From an uncultured Alcanivorax sp. (GTDB lineage Bacteria; Pseudomonadota; Gammaproteobacteria; Pseudomonadales; Alcanivoracaceae), in NCBI RefSeq assembly GCF_947258575.1, contig NZ_CAMYIV010000011.1:471546-535545 (forward strand): DNA of 64,000 bases. Direction: 5' to 3'. Made by a program: the position numbers and the translations under genes. The notes under the pieces are model-generated. The model was not told the DNA's origin, searched no databases, and saw only the letters and a list, made by a program, of their open reading frames with translations. Position 1 is the first letter of the stretch. Each line of letters opens with the position of its first letter. Shown piece after piece: positions 44,514 to 53,948 of the stretch.

Positions 44514-45578
44514 ATGCGCAGAACAGTTCATCTTCTCGTCGCGGCAACCGCGATGACCAGCATGGGTCAGGCTCAGGCCCATTACGATGGCGGGCGTGCC
44601 GACAGCCATGCGCCCATTTCAGTGATGGGCGACCATACCCATGGCAAAGGCGAATGGATGCTGTCCTATCGTTATATGGGCATGGGGATGAGTGGCGCCA
44701 GGTCAGGCAGTGAGTCGCTGAGCACCAATGAAGCCTTCGGCGAGATCCCCGGTATGGGCATGATGAACATGAAGGCATTGCCTTATGAGATGACCATGCA
44801 CATGCACATGCTCGGAGCCATGTACGCGCCGACGGACAATCTCACCCTGATGGCCATGCTGCCGTACACCACCAACAAGATGACCACCAAAACTCGCATG
44901 GCCATGATGATGAACACCATGGATGACGAGTTCGACACCGAAACCTCCGGTATCGGTGACGCCAGCATTGGCGGCCTGTACAAGTTCTTTGATCAAGACG
45001 GCTATCGTCTTCACCTGAATCTGGTGCTGGGCTTGCCCACCGGCTCCATCGAGGAAGACGACTATGTGCCCATGCAGGGCAAGGAGATCCAGTTGCCATA
45101 CCCCATGCAGTTGGGCTCTGGCAGCTACGAGGCGCGCCCGGGTATTACCCTGAACAAGCAATATCAAGGCTGGAGCTGGGGAGCGCAGGTCAGTGCCAAA
45201 ATTGCGCTGGATGAGAATGATCAGGGCTACAAATTAGGCTCCCGGCGTTACTTGACGGCTTGGGCGGCCAAGCCGCTGGCTCCTTGGGCTTCCATCTCCC
45301 TGGCTGCCTACAAGAGCTGGTGGTCTGATATTCACGGTGCTGCCGAAGACCTGACTATCTCACCAATGATGAATCCGGCCGCTGACCCGGACGCCAAGGG
45401 TGGGCAGCGACTGGATATCGGTTTGGGACTGAACCTGTTGGGCAAGAACGGCACATTGAACGGCCATCGTCTGGCTCTGGAATACAAGGTCCCGGTTCAC
45501 CAATCCCTGCATGGGGTTCAGATGGAAACCGACTACACCTTCACGGTGGGCTGGCAGAAGGCCTTCGGCGGGAGATAA
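44514..45578 (+). CDS. Methionine-rich outer-membrane transporter-like protein
   Basis: A 354-residue protein. Residues 1-22 form a signal peptide (MRRTVHLLVAATAM...) with a cut near AQA-HYD. The mature N-terminus is rich in His (HAPISVMGDHTHGKGEW), and residues 58-145 are packed with Met: MGMGM, MGMMNMK, EMTMHMHM, TRMAMMMNTM. The rest is a beta-barrel similar to the transporter family linked to phenol degradation (MetA-type) pathways. Met and His clusters of this kind usually bind copper or silver, so a metal role is possible. I choose the ATG at the signal peptide, with GAAGCGAG before it. The gene ends before a strong terminator. Confidence 0.72.
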   Translation: MRRTVHLLVAATAMTSMGQAQAHYDGGRADSHAPISVMGDHTHGKGEWMLSYRYMGMGMSGARSGSESLSTNEAFGEIPGMGMMNMKALPYEMTMHMHMLGAMYAPTDNLTLMAMLPYTTNKMTTKTRMAMMMNTMDDEFDTETSGIGDASIGGLYKFFDQDGYRLHLNLVLGLPTGSIEEDDYVPMQGKEIQLPYPMQLGSGSYEARPGITLNKQYQGWSWGAQVSAKIALDENDQGYKLGSRRYLTAWAAKPLAPWASISLAAYKSWWSDIHGAAEDLTISPMMNPAADPDAKGGQRLDIGLGLNLLGKNGTLNGHRLALEYKVPVHQSLHGVQMETDYTFTVGWQKAFGGR

Positions 45579-45610
45579 GGGTTTTTTCGCAGGATGGTCC
45601 AAACAAGAAA

Positions 45611-45636
45611 AGCCGCCTCAAGAGGCGGCTTTTTTG
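45611..45636. terminator. Terminator between the Met-rich protein gene and tRNA-Thr
   Basis: An 8-bp stem AGCCGCCT / AGGCGGCT with loop CAAG, followed by a T-run on the plus strand and preceded by an A-run, so it also suits the convergent tRNA gene. Confidence 0.9.
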
Positions 45637-45644
45637 TGATTCGA

Positions 45645-45720
<76 letters not shown>

Positions 45721-45739
45721 ATGCCCTCGGGGCGGCGCT

Positions 45740-45767
45740 AGTTTAGCAGGACGCCCCGGGCTGGCAA
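45740..45767 (-). promoter_or_regulatory. Promoter of tRNA-Thr
   Basis: Read on the minus strand, TTGCCA (45762-45767) and TAAACT (45740-45745) are 16 bp apart. The stretch after the -10 is very GC-rich (AGCGCCGCCCCGAGGGC), the discriminator type expected of stringently controlled stable RNA genes. It lies just beyond the stop of the AbfD-like gene. Confidence 0.7.
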
Positions 45768-45776
45768 GTATCGGCG

Positions 45777-47288
45777 TCAAGAAACCTGCTTGATGCCGGC
45801 CAGTTTGCGGGCGTGCCATTTCTTGGTGTCCACGTCCATGCCGCGCAGGATCTGGATGCGCTGGGCCTGGGGGCTGCCAGCGCCGTGCATGGATTCGGTC
45901 AGGTAGCCCACCGCGTTGCGGCCCAGAGTCATGTTCTCGATCAGACGCAGGATGCGCATGCGGTCTTCGGTGGGGATGTCGTCGCGGCCTTTCAGGAAGC
46001 GGCGAATGATGTCGCCGGCTTCCTGGTTTTCCAGGTCCTTCTCACTGGGCATGGTGACCATGATGCCGCCGGCCAGGTCCTGGGCCAGACGTGAGATCTC
46101 GTAGGGGAAGCGGGTCACGTTGTGCTTGCACACATTGGAGAGCATGGCGTCGTTCATGAAGATGCCGCTGGGCATCTGCTTTGCCTCGTGGGAGCTGGCA
46201 ATCCCGGAGGAGTAGATGGTCTCGTTCAGGTGCACCATTTCCACCAGCTTGTCGCGAATATGGCTGACTTTTTCCAGCCCGTTGTATTCGGCGATGGACG
46301 CGGCGGCGCCCACCAGTACATCACCCAGGCCGGTTTTGCAGACATAGCTGGCCCGGTGGTAGGCGGTGAAACGGGCGACCATGTCCTGGGCAAACTCGTA
46401 CTCGCCGTCCATGAAGACATGCTCATGGGGAATAAAGACGTCATCGAAGTAGACCAGGACTTCCTGGCCGCCGTATTCGGCATTGCCCTGATCGATGTCG
46501 CCCCCTTCCATGGCGCGGGTGTCGCAGCTCTGGCGGCCGTAGATGTAGGTGATGCCTTCCGCGTCGCCGGGGATCATGCCGACTACCGCATAATCGCGAT
46601 CTTCTTCTGTCAGGTTCATGGTGGGCATGACGCAGATCCAGTGCTGGTTCCAGCCCCCCGTCATATGAGCTTTCACGCCTTTCACGTAGATGCCCTTGTC
46701 GGTGCGCCGGGTCACGCGCATGAACATGTCCGGGTCGCTCTGTTGAGCCGGGCGCTTGCTGCGGTCGCCTTTGGGGTCGGTCATGCCAGCGGCGATCAGG
46801 ATGTTCTTGCGTTGCGCTTCACCGAGGAAATCCAGGAAACGATGGTGATACTGGGTGCCGTGTTTTTCGTCGATTTCGTAGGTGATCGAATGCAGGACAC
46901 TGATGGTGTCCAGTCCCGTGCAGCGTTGAAAACAGGTGCCGGTAATCTGGCCCATACGCCGCTGCATCTTGTTCTTTTTCACCAGGTCCGCCGGCGATTC
47001 GACGATGTGCAGAAAGCGGTTTACCTGTGCATCAATCAGCGGGGACCAGGCGGTGGCCAGTTCCGGATCCTCAATGGCCAGATCATAACTGGCGCGCAGG
47101 GCGTTGATGCTGGGTTTGATGATTGGGTGATCGGCGGGCTCATCGATCAGCTCACCAAACAGGAACAGGCGAGTGCCGCGGTTGCGCAGGCTGGCCAGGT
47201 AATCCTCACCGGTCTTGAGGACAGAAAAGCGGTTCCAGCGCTGTTCGGCGCTTTCCTCGCGGCGCGGGGCAGGGGTCGCGGCGTTCAT
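45777..47288 (-). CDS. AbfD-like 4-hydroxybutyryl-CoA dehydratase / HpaB-superfamily flavoprotein
   Basis: A 503-residue protein of the 4-hydroxyphenylacetate 3-hydroxylase superfamily. It has Cys119 and Cys123 (GTCFQRCTG) and His311 with Cys317 (TAYHRASYVCK). In AbfD a Cys-x3-Cys pair, a His and a further Cys bind a [4Fe-4S] cluster; these residues match except that the His-Cys spacing seems one shorter than I recall. True HpaB hydroxylases lack such a set, so a dehydratase/vinylacetyl-CoA isomerase is preferred. The start is the ATG with AGGAGGCACC upstream. The reaction would link 4-hydroxybutyryl-CoA to crotonyl-CoA and so to beta-oxidation. No succinate-semialdehyde genes are in the window. 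Confidence 0.75.
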   Translation of the reverse strand: MNAATPAPRREESAEQRWNRFSVLKTGEDYLASLRNRGTRLFLFGELIDEPADHPIIKPSINALRASYDLAIEDPELATAWSPLIDAQVNRFLHIVESPADLVKKNKMQRRMGQITGTCFQRCTGLDTISVLHSITYEIDEKHGTQYHHRFLDFLGEAQRKNILIAAGMTDPKGDRSKRPAQQSDPDMFMRVTRRTDKGIYVKGVKAHMTGGWNQHWICVMPTMNLTEEDRDYAVVGMIPGDAEGITYIYGRQSCDTRAMEGGDIDQGNAEYGGQEVLVYFDDVFIPHEHVFMDGEYEFAQDMVARFTAYHRASYVCKTGLGDVLVGAAASIAEYNGLEKVSHIRDKLVEMVHLNETIYSSGIASSHEAKQMPSGIFMNDAMLSNVCKHNVTRFPYEISRLAQDLAGGIMVTMPSEKDLENQEAGDIIRRFLKGRDDIPTEDRMRILRLIENMTLGRNAVGYLTESMHGAGSPQAQRIQILRGMDVDTKKWHARKLAGIKQVS

Positions 47289-47445
47289 GGTGCCTCCTGT
47301 GATTTCCATTGTTCTGGCAGTTGCCAGGGTGTCGTGACTTGGGGGTCACTTCCGATGGTATACAGGGTGTTGCTCGAGGCAATGACAGAAACTGCCGCTG
47401 TACGCTGCGGTCAAGTCAGGGGTGCTGTGGGGTAAGGGCGAATGA

Positions 47446-47603
47446 GTTGAAAGTTCAAAGTTTAAAGTTGAAACGCGGATAACCTCCGTACTGACAGAAA
47501 CTTTGTGCTACGCGTTGCAACCCGCGGGGATGCGCGGGCACGGCAAGTCAATGGAATGAGAGGCTTGCCCGCGCTTTTCAACTTTGAACTTTAAACTTTC
47601 AAT
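47446..47603. repeat. Heptamer-armed element, copy 4 (downstream of msrB)
   Basis: Left arm GTTGAAA, GTTCAAA, GTTTAAA, GTTGAAA (47446-47473), then CGCGG. Right arm GCGCTT, then TTTCAAC, TTTGAAC, TTTAAAC, TTTCAAT (47576-47603). The units have the form GTTNAAA and so differ from copies 1-3, yet the architecture is the same. The centre lacks GAGGCCGCG; it has a 9-bp pair GCGCGGGCA / TGCCCGCGC (47532-47540, 47566-47574). The msrB TGA (47599-47601) lies in the last unit. With promoter sequence it fills the 310-bp gap upstream of the AbfD-like gene; no gene is seen there. Confidence 0.85.
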
Positions 47604-48027
47604 TCGTCTTGAACACCATCGACGCCGAATTCAGGCAGTAACGCAGGCCCGTCGGTGCGGGGCCGTCGGGGAATACGTGGCCCAGGTGGCCGTCGCAGCG
47701 GGCGCAGCGGATTTCCACCCGGGTCATGCCGTGGCTGGTGTCGTGAAGTTCGCGGATATGCTCCGGGTCAAAGGGTTGGTAGAAGCTGGGCCAGCCGGTG
47801 CCCGACTCGAATTTGGCGTTGGCGGCAAAGAGGGGTAGCTCGCACAGTTTGCAGTGATAAACGCCGTCTTCCTTGTTGTCGAGCAAGCCACCGCAGAAGG
47901 GCGGTTCGGTGCCCTGATTAAGCAGGATGCGCCTTTCCTCATCGGTGAGGTGTTCCGCTCGTTGCTGTTTCTCTGCGTCGCTAAGCGGGGTGAGATCATG
48001 GCCGCTGATGGAGCGTGTTGTGTTCAT
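47599..48027 (-). CDS. msrB: Peptide-methionine (R)-S-oxide reductase MsrB
   Basis: A 142-residue enzyme that repairs methionine-R-sulfoxide in proteins. Zinc cysteines are Cys59, Cys62, Cys108 and Cys111 (YHCKLC and [13 protein letters not shown]); the catalytic cysteine is Cys131 in [10 protein letters not shown]. Length is normal. It overlaps the upstream msrA by 4 bp. Its stop codon TGA is part of the outermost unit of a heptamer-armed element, giving the C-terminus FKTN. Confidence 0.95.
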   Translation of the reverse strand: MNTTRSISGHDLTPLSDAEKQQRAEHLTDEERRILLNQGTEPPFCGGLLDNKEDGVYHCKLCELPLFAANAKFESGTGWPSFYQPFDPEHIRELHDTSHGMTRVEIRCARCDGHLGHVFPDGPAPTGLRYCLNSASMVFKTN

Positions 48028-48650
48028 TGCGTATCCCTCTTGAGCAGGTCGGGAAAGGCGTGGATGAGCTTTTCCACCTTGGGTCTGGCCACGTGAACGA
48101 TATAGCCCTGGTTAGGGTTGTGGCTGGCGAAGTTCTGGTGGTAATCCTCGCCGCGATAGAAAGTCTCCAGTGGCTCCAACGTGGTCACGACAGGGGCGGT
48201 AAAGGCACCGGCGTTGTCCAGCTGATGGATATACGCTTCGGCCACCGCTTTTTCTTCAGGGCTTTGATAGAAAATGGCGGACCGGTACTGGGTGCCGCGG
48301 TCGTTGCCCTGGCGATCTTTCTGGGTGGGATCGTGGGCCACGGAAAAGAACACCTTGAGGAGCTGGCCGTAGCTGATCACCTTGCTGTCGTAGTCGATTT
48401 CCACCACTTCCGCGTGGCCGGTGGTGCCGGTGCAGACCGCCTCATAATTGGCACGGGCGGCATGGCCACCGGCATAGCCGGAGGTGACAGCCAGTACGCC
48501 ATCCAGATTGAGGTAGACCGCTTCCACACACCAGAAACACCCCCCTGCCAGTACGGCTTTCTGGATGCCGTCAGTGGGCAGGTCGTCCACCGGGTCAGGG
48601 AAGCGTTCCGGGTGAATGGCCAGGGATGTGCCGGGGATTACGGCTGTCAT
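48024..48650 (-). CDS. msrA: Peptide-methionine (S)-S-oxide reductase MsrA
   Basis: A 208-residue enzyme that reduces methionine-S-sulfoxide. The active cysteine is Cys38 in [10 protein letters not shown], and [21 protein letters not shown] is the substrate-region signature. The start is the ATG with GGAGACAACC upstream. It is translated together with msrB by a 4-bp overlap, forming a two-gene repair operon. No signal peptide is present, so both enzymes act in the cytoplasm. Confidence 0.95.
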   Translation of the reverse strand: MTAVIPGTSLAIHPERFPDPVDDLPTDGIQKAVLAGGCFWCVEAVYLNLDGVLAVTSGYAGGHAARANYEAVCTGTTGHAEVVEIDYDSKVISYGQLLKVFFSVAHDPTQKDRQGNDRGTQYRSAIFYQSPEEKAVAEAYIHQLDNAGAFTAPVVTTLEPLETFYRGEDYHQNFASHNPNQGYIVHVARPKVEKLIHAFPDLLKRDTQ

Positions 48651-48721
48651 GGTTGTCTCCTTCAAACAGGCCCCGGCTTGTGGCCGGGGCAGGTTCGGGC
48701 TTGGCGCAAGAGAAACCGGGA

Positions 48722-49864
48722 TTAGTCCTGCTTCACTGCGCCGCTGCTGATCAATGTGTCGATCTGTTCGTCACTGAAACCGGCCTGGCGGAGAACCGCC
48801 TGGCTGTCGGCCCCGGCGCTGGCGGCGGCTTTGATATCGCCGGCGGCGCTGCGCGAGAAGCGCGGTGTCGGTGCCGGCTGCACGGTGTTGCCGACTGTGA
48901 AAAAGGAACCTCTTGCCACGTTATGCGGGTGTGAAGGCGCTTCTTCAAGGCTCAATACCGGTGCAAAGCATACGTCGGTACCTTCCATCAGCGCGGTCCA
49001 TTCTTCCCGGCTCTTGAGTTTGATGACCGCCGCCAGTTTTTGTTTCATTTCCGGCCACATGGCCGGGTTCATCTGTTGGCCAAAGTCCTCGGCGGGTAGC
49101 TCTGCGATGCGGCACAGCTCGGCGTAGAACTGCGGTTCGATACTGCCGATGGACACGAACTTGCCGTCCGCCGTTTCGTAGACTTCATAAAAGTGGGCGC
49201 CGGAATCGAGCATGTGGGTGCCGCGGTTTTCGCTGAACATGCCCTGGGCCTTGAGGCCATAGAACATGGCCATGAGGGCCGCGGAGCCTTCCACCATGGA
49301 GCTGTCGACCACCTGGCCTTCGCCGGAGCGCTGGGCTTCCAGGGCGGCACAGACCATGCCGAAGGCGAGCATCATGCCGCCGCCGCCGAAATCACCCACC
49401 AGGTTCAGCGGAATGGCGGGCTTTTCCCCCTGACGGCCCATGGCATGGAGGGCACCGGACAGGGAGATGTAGTTCATGTCGTGACCGGCCGCTTTGGCCA
49501 GCGGACCCGTCTGGCCCCAACCGGTCATGCGGCCGTACACCAGTTTCGGATTACGGGCCAGGCACTGTTCCGGGCCGATACCCAGGCGCTCGGTCACGCC
49601 CGGGCGAAAGCCTTCAAACAAGCCGTCGGCAGTTTCACAAAGCTTGAGGACGGTCTCGATGCCTTCCGGGCTTTTCAGGTCCAGGGCCAGGTTCTGCCGA
49701 TTGCGGAACAGAACGCTATGGCCGACGGCGGCGTGGGGGTTGCCGCCGGGGCGATCAATGCGGATCACGGTGGCGCCCATGTCAGCGAGCATCATGCCGC
49801 AGAAGGGGCCGGGGCCGATACCGGCCAGTTCGATAAAGGTCAGTCCGTTCAGTGGGCCAGTCAT
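48722..49864 (-). CDS. CaiB/BaiF-type CoA protein, alpha-methylacyl-CoA racemase-like
   Basis: A 380-residue family III CoA-transferase-fold protein. His128, Asp158 and Glu243 align with the His, Asp and Glu that racemise 2-methylacyl-CoA in mycobacterial MCR (126, 156, 241 there, a constant shift of 2), so a racemase rather than a transferase is favoured. The N-terminus LNGLTFIELAGIGPGPFCGMML and MNYISLSGALHAMG are also typical. The product would let branched-chain (for example pristane-derived) acyl-CoA enter beta-oxidation, which fits an alkane user; the use is inference. The gene stands 71 bp upstream of msrA on the same strand. Confidence 0.85.
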   Translation of the reverse strand: MTGPLNGLTFIELAGIGPGPFCGMMLADMGATVIRIDRPGGNPHAAVGHSVLFRNRQNLALDLKSPEGIETVLKLCETADGLFEGFRPGVTERLGIGPEQCLARNPKLVYGRMTGWGQTGPLAKAAGHDMNYISLSGALHAMGRQGEKPAIPLNLVGDFGGGGMMLAFGMVCAALEAQRSGEGQVVDSSMVEGSAALMAMFYGLKAQGMFSENRGTHMLDSGAHFYEVYETADGKFVSIGSIEPQFYAELCRIAELPAEDFGQQMNPAMWPEMKQKLAAVIKLKSREEWTALMEGTDVCFAPVLSLEEAPSHPHNVARGSFFTVGNTVQPAPTPRFSRSAAGDIKAAASAGADSQAVLRQAGFSDEQIDTLISSGAVKQD

Positions 49865-49882
49865 AGTCTTTATTTTCCGTTG

Positions 49883-50491
49883 TCAGAGTATCAGAGCATG
49901 CTCTTTGAGTGTGTTGCGCAGAGCCGTACATTGGCTCTTGGCAATGGCAACGGTGTTGCTGGCTTCGTGTGTGGTGGCAATACCGGTCCACAGGGGCTTG
50001 CCGTCAGCATTGATCAGCTCAGCACCGTGTTGACGCAGTGCCTCGGGAACCGCTTCCCGGGCCAGCTCGCCGCCAAGACCCACTTGCCAGGTCGGCGTCA
50101 TTTCACCGGCGGACTGGTCCATGGGGTTGAGGCGATTGCCGCCTGACGGTGGTGCCGCTGCATCTATCAACAGATGGGTCAGTTCCACCACCAGAATCCG
50201 TTGCACATCATTGCTTTGCGCCCAGTCGAGGATGCGGTTTTTTCCGCCTTCGTACCATAACGGCAATTCCTGATGGCTGAGCAAAATGGTCAACGAACTG
50301 CTTGAAAATATTTCCTTGCAGGTCAGTTCCCAGGTTTCACGGGTGCCGCCTTCCGGGGTGTGGGCCACCAGCAGCAATGTCTCTTGGGGAGGATGACTCC
50401 CTTCAGCGGTGAAGCGAGTTGTAACCTGGGTGGTGCTGGCACAGCCGGCAACGAGCAGGGCAGGCAGCAGAAAGCGAAGCAGCGGGCGCAT
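49883..50491 (-). CDS. Lipoprotein of unknown function
   Basis: A 202-residue protein. The signal MRPLLRFLLPALLVAGC puts the lipid-modified cysteine at 17. The mature part includes TLLLVAHTPEGGTRETWELTCKEIF and DVQRILVVELTHLLIDAAAPPSGGNRL, which suggests a small alpha/beta domain; no catalytic motif is clear. I start at the ATG with CCGGAG before it. It lies 18 bp before the racemase-like gene on the same strand and may be co-transcribed. No family is recognised. Confidence 0.68.
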   Translation of the reverse strand: MRPLLRFLLPALLVAGCASTTQVTTRFTAEGSHPPQETLLLVAHTPEGGTRETWELTCKEIFSSSSLTILLSHQELPLWYEGGKNRILDWAQSNDVQRILVVELTHLLIDAAAPPSGGNRLNPMDQSAGEMTPTWQVGLGGELAREAVPEALRQHGAELINADGKPLWTGIATTHEASNTVAIAKSQCTALRNTLKEHALIL

Positions 50492-50619
50492 GACGGATCT
50501 CCGGGAGAAAAAGCGGGTGGCACGTCTCCAGTGTAGCAGTGCCATTGACAGGGCTCATCCGTTAACGGCCATACCGCGTCTGTGGTTGTGACAGGGTTGC
50601 CAGCGCAGCGCTGAACAGG

Positions 50620-52602
50620 CTATGGCAAGGGAGCGGACAACACGGACTGTTGCTGATGGGCACTAACGGAAAAGCGGCAGGACCCGGAAGGCGAGGGTGT
50701 GGCGGGGTACCAGCGCACCTCATAATGACCGCGGCGTTTATCCGTGTCTTGCTGATGCTGCAGCTGTAGCTCGGCGCTGTCATCGCTGATCACGCCGTTG
50801 TCACAGTGAACAGCCAGTAGCGGGCGATCCAGCGCCAGCTGATTAGCCGCTTCGGCTTCCAGTAGCAGGCTCCAGTAAGGGCCGGTGGTGGCATCACCGT
50901 CATGAGGCGTTGGCTCGCTTAACCAGCGCCGTGTGCCTGGATCTGCGAGCGAGTCGGGAAAGTATTCCTGGCTGAGCAGGGAAAAAGTCTGCTGGGCCGG
51001 GATGTCATTAATGTCACCTTGTTGTTGCAGCGCCCGGCTTAGCCCTTCGCTCTGCTGAATCAGGAAATCCAGGGTATGCGGCCCATACAGAGTATGGCCG
51101 CCCTCGTAGTACTGCAGCGCATATTCTTGCGGAGTGACGGCATAGCCGAAGTAGCCATTGGCCAGACTGGAAATTTCCACCTTCCAGTCAGTGCCCTCTG
51201 GCAGGGTGCGCGCTACCGCCTCACGGAGTCTGTTGCCGCTTTCCAGGGTGATTTCCCAGGGTAGGGGAACCAGTACCAGGTTGTTGATGCGAACGATCTG
51301 GAACAAGGCCTGGTGGGGAAAGCGCTGGGCCGGTAGCAACAATTGCAGTTTGGACAACATCCATTGCTTCACACCCTGGCAGTTGTCGGTAAAGACCCGT
51401 CGAGGCCAGTCTTCCTTCAGAAAAGGGAGATAGGAAACCGGGAAGACTTCGTCGCCGTTGGCGGCACCGGCGACGGAGGCACCGGCGATGGCTCGTTCGC
51501 AAAGTCCGAAACGGCTGGTATCGATGTCGTCGAGCAGGTCCAGCTGGCGGCTGGCGACGGCTGTGCTGAGTGTATCTGTGAGTTGACTTTCCAGGGAATG
51601 AAACAGCTGTGAGGCATGTTTCCCCAGTGCCTTGCCGATACGTTCAGCTTCACGGTCGCCGCGCAGGTCCTCTTTCCAGGCCGGGTTGTTATCTGCATGG
51701 GTAGCCTGGGCGGCGCCGTGGATGAATCGGGGGTTATTACCGGCCAGTTCGCTTTCCAGTTCGTCACTTATCCAGTGCCAGACATCCGCATGGTAGGGGC
51801 GGGTAAAGGGTGGGATGGCAGTGCCGTGGATGGAGTAGAGGCTGAGCGCGCCAGCGGGCTCGAAACTGTCGCCTCGACGCTGATCAATACGCAGCAGGGT
51901 CATGGTGGGGTTCACCGCCTGCATGGGGTCCGCGTTGGAGGGATCCTGCTCAGGGAAGTTATTGGCCCAGGCCTGGATGGAGCGATTTCGGGTAACGCCA
52001 AACAGGTCGCTCTGGCCCACGGCAAAGCGCGCCTCGCGCCGGGATTCATAGGCATTGATGACGGCGTCGGCGATACGCTGACTGAGAAACTCGAACAGGG
52101 CCGGGTCGAAGCCCGGCCGGTTACTGCCGAAGACGTTGTAGAAATCACTGCCGAGATACTGGCCGGGACCGGAGTGGGTGTGGGTAACCAGCAGGGTCAC
52201 CGCATGGGCAGGCACATCGGTATGGTCGGCGATCAATTCTGCCACCCGATGGCGCAGCACCAGCGAACCGCTGCCAAGATCCAGTTGTACGATAGCTAGC
52301 GGGCTTTGCCCGGGGCCTTTCAGGTAGAACGCCCTTGCCTTGAGCCGGGTGCGAAAGCCGTCTGCGTCTTTTGCCCAGGCGGAATAACCGAACTTGGGTA
52401 TGCCGGCGGGCGGCGTAATGTCCCGTTCAGCGATACCTGCTTTTGCTGTTGAGGTTTCCGCTGCTATCGGTTGTACAGGGAAAGAGAAAGACAGGTTCTG
52501 CCGGGGGTAAAACAGGAAGGGCCAGGCGGTGTGCAGCAGGCCACCGAAAATGCCGGCAAAACAGAGTAATAGCAGTAGATAGCGGGTGCGCAATGTTCGC
52601 AT
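50620..52602 (-). CDS. Neutral/alkaline ceramidase-like hydrolase
   Basis: A 660-residue protein with an N-terminal membrane anchor (about 8-32) and a periplasmic catalytic domain. THTHSGPG (residues 140-147) is the zinc-site signature of neutral ceramidases. GVTRNRSIQAW places the nucleophile at Ser208; most homologues have NRSP, so Ile after Ser is a small departure. DITPPAGIPKFGYSAW at about 61-76 is the usual domain start. The enzyme would split an N-acyl sphingosine or related amide lipid. Length is similar to the family. In a bacterium without obvious sphingolipids the true substrate could be exogenous. Confidence 0.85.
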   Translation of the reverse strand: MRTLRTRYLLLLLCFAGIFGGLLHTAWPFLFYPRQNLSFSFPVQPIAAETSTAKAGIAERDITPPAGIPKFGYSAWAKDADGFRTRLKARAFYLKGPGQSPLAIVQLDLGSGSLVLRHRVAELIADHTDVPAHAVTLLVTHTHSGPGQYLGSDFYNVFGSNRPGFDPALFEFLSQRIADAVINAYESRREARFAVGQSDLFGVTRNRSIQAWANNFPEQDPSNADPMQAVNPTMTLLRIDQRRGDSFEPAGALSLYSIHGTAIPPFTRPYHADVWHWISDELESELAGNNPRFIHGAAQATHADNNPAWKEDLRGDREAERIGKALGKHASQLFHSLESQLTDTLSTAVASRQLDLLDDIDTSRFGLCERAIAGASVAGAANGDEVFPVSYLPFLKEDWPRRVFTDNCQGVKQWMLSKLQLLLPAQRFPHQALFQIVRINNLVLVPLPWEITLESGNRLREAVARTLPEGTDWKVEISSLANGYFGYAVTPQEYALQYYEGGHTLYGPHTLDFLIQQSEGLSRALQQQGDINDIPAQQTFSLLSQEYFPDSLADPGTRRWLSEPTPHDGDATTGPYWSLLLEAEAANQLALDRPLLAVHCDNGVISDDSAELQLQHQQDTDKRRGHYEVRWYPATPSPSGSCRFSVSAHQQQSVLSAPLP

Positions 52603-52846
52603 GGGAAATGGTGTTCCAGTTAATTTGCACTATCGTGCCATATTCGGATTCGTTGTGGAATATAACCCTTTAAACGGCGCCATTTCACTCGTTTTGATAC
52701 GAAAGGATACGCTCAGAAACAAAATAGGGTGCCAGCAACCAATCAGCAACATTAAAGCAACGTAACGGCACTCGTTCGTGGTTTTAAAGCGCACCGAAAC
52801 CTATTTCAATAATTGCACAGATCAATCATACCCGAGGGGGGTAACC

Positions 52847-53938
52847 ATGAAAGGATGCATTCGACTCTCAGCTCTTGCACTTTCTGTCGCGGTGGCAAAC
52901 CAGGCACTGGCAGAAGACAAGGCAAACGACTCAACACGTCAGTACCTTGCACCCATGGCAAGTTATCTGGTGCTCGATGAGGACCGGGAACTTTCCCGCA
53001 ACGGTCTTGGCGGCAGCCTTATCTATGGCCGTGAACTTTCCGAGCACTGGTGGTGGGAGACCGAAGGTGCGGCCTACGGGCTGGATAGTGGTGTCGAGGG
53101 AGCTACTGATTTCTATCAGTACGCGGCCAGCACCGGTATCGCTTACGCCTTTGGCGATCGTGAAGGTTTTACTCCTTTTGTTCTCGCCAACATCGGCGCT
53201 ATCTATAACGACGTCGTGCCTGATGATGATGACGAATTCGACCTGCATGCCAATGTGGGCATTGGTGCGGTAACCGGCCCGATTTTTGACAATGGCCTGA
53301 AACTTCGCGCTGAAGCTCGTTACATGTACGACGATTTTGACGGTGTTACTGGAACCCTGTCTGAAGATGAAGGCGGCTTCAATGACTGGCGCTTCTCCCT
53401 GGGTCTGGAAATCCCGCTGGGTGTGACCAAGGTGGTTGAAGTCGAGAAGATCGTCTACGAAACCCGTGAAGTGGAAAAAATTGTCGAGAAGCCCTTCGTG
53501 GACAGCGACGGTGACGGTGTGCCGGATGACCGTGACAAGTGTCCGGATACCATCCAGGGCGCCAAAGTCGATTCAGATGGCTGCATGATCATGAATCAGA
53601 CCATCACCTTCAACAATATCAACTTTGAACTGAACTCTGCGGAAATTACCGCAAGCTCTGGTCCTTCCTTGAATCGGGTAGCCAAGGCATTGCAGGCCCA
53701 GCAAAACTTCAATGTTGAGATTGCCGGCCATACTGACAGCACCGGTTCAGCGTCTTACAACGAGAGCCTGTCTGACCAGCGTGCCAAATCCGTACGCCAG
53801 TATCTGATTGATCAGGGCATTGACGCCAATCGCCTGACTGCGCGCGGTTACGGTGAACTGGAGCCGATCGCCAGCAACGAAAATCAGTCCGGTCGTGCCA
53901 TGAACCGCCGCGTGGAATTCCGCGTCAGCGAGCAGTAG
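52847..53938 (+). CDS. OmpA-family outer-membrane protein with one thrombospondin type-3 repeat
   Basis: A 363-residue protein. The signal peptide (1-22) ends ANQALAED. Residues about 24-200 form an eight-strand barrel. A linker [21 protein letters not shown] leads to a single calcium-binding type-3 repeat ([16 protein letters not shown], about 219-235) and then the OmpA C-terminal peptidoglycan-binding domain (about 245-363): [33 protein letters not shown], and NRRVEF. The start is the ATG after GAGGGGGGTAACC. The next gene starts 10 bp after its stop and is full of the same repeats, suggesting shared export and use. Confidence 0.92.
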   Translation: MKGCIRLSALALSVAVANQALAEDKANDSTRQYLAPMASYLVLDEDRELSRNGLGGSLIYGRELSEHWWWETEGAAYGLDSGVEGATDFYQYAASTGIAYAFGDREGFTPFVLANIGAIYNDVVPDDDDEFDLHANVGIGAVTGPIFDNGLKLRAEARYMYDDFDGVTGTLSEDEGGFNDWRFSLGLEIPLGVTKVVEVEKIVYETREVEKIVEKPFVDSDGDGVPDDRDKCPDTIQGAKVDSDGCMIMNQTITFNNINFELNSAEITASSGPSLNRVAKALQAQQNFNVEIAGHTDSTGSASYNESLSDQRAKSVRQYLIDQGIDANRLTARGYGELEPIASNENQSGRAMNRRVEFRVSEQ

Positions 53939-53948
53939 GAGAGTAGCC

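Noticed and set aside
46122..47435. A 437-codon open frame on the plus strand opposite the AbfD-like gene
   Set aside because: It is a mirror of a well-supported gene, rich in His and Val as expected from antisense of biased codons.
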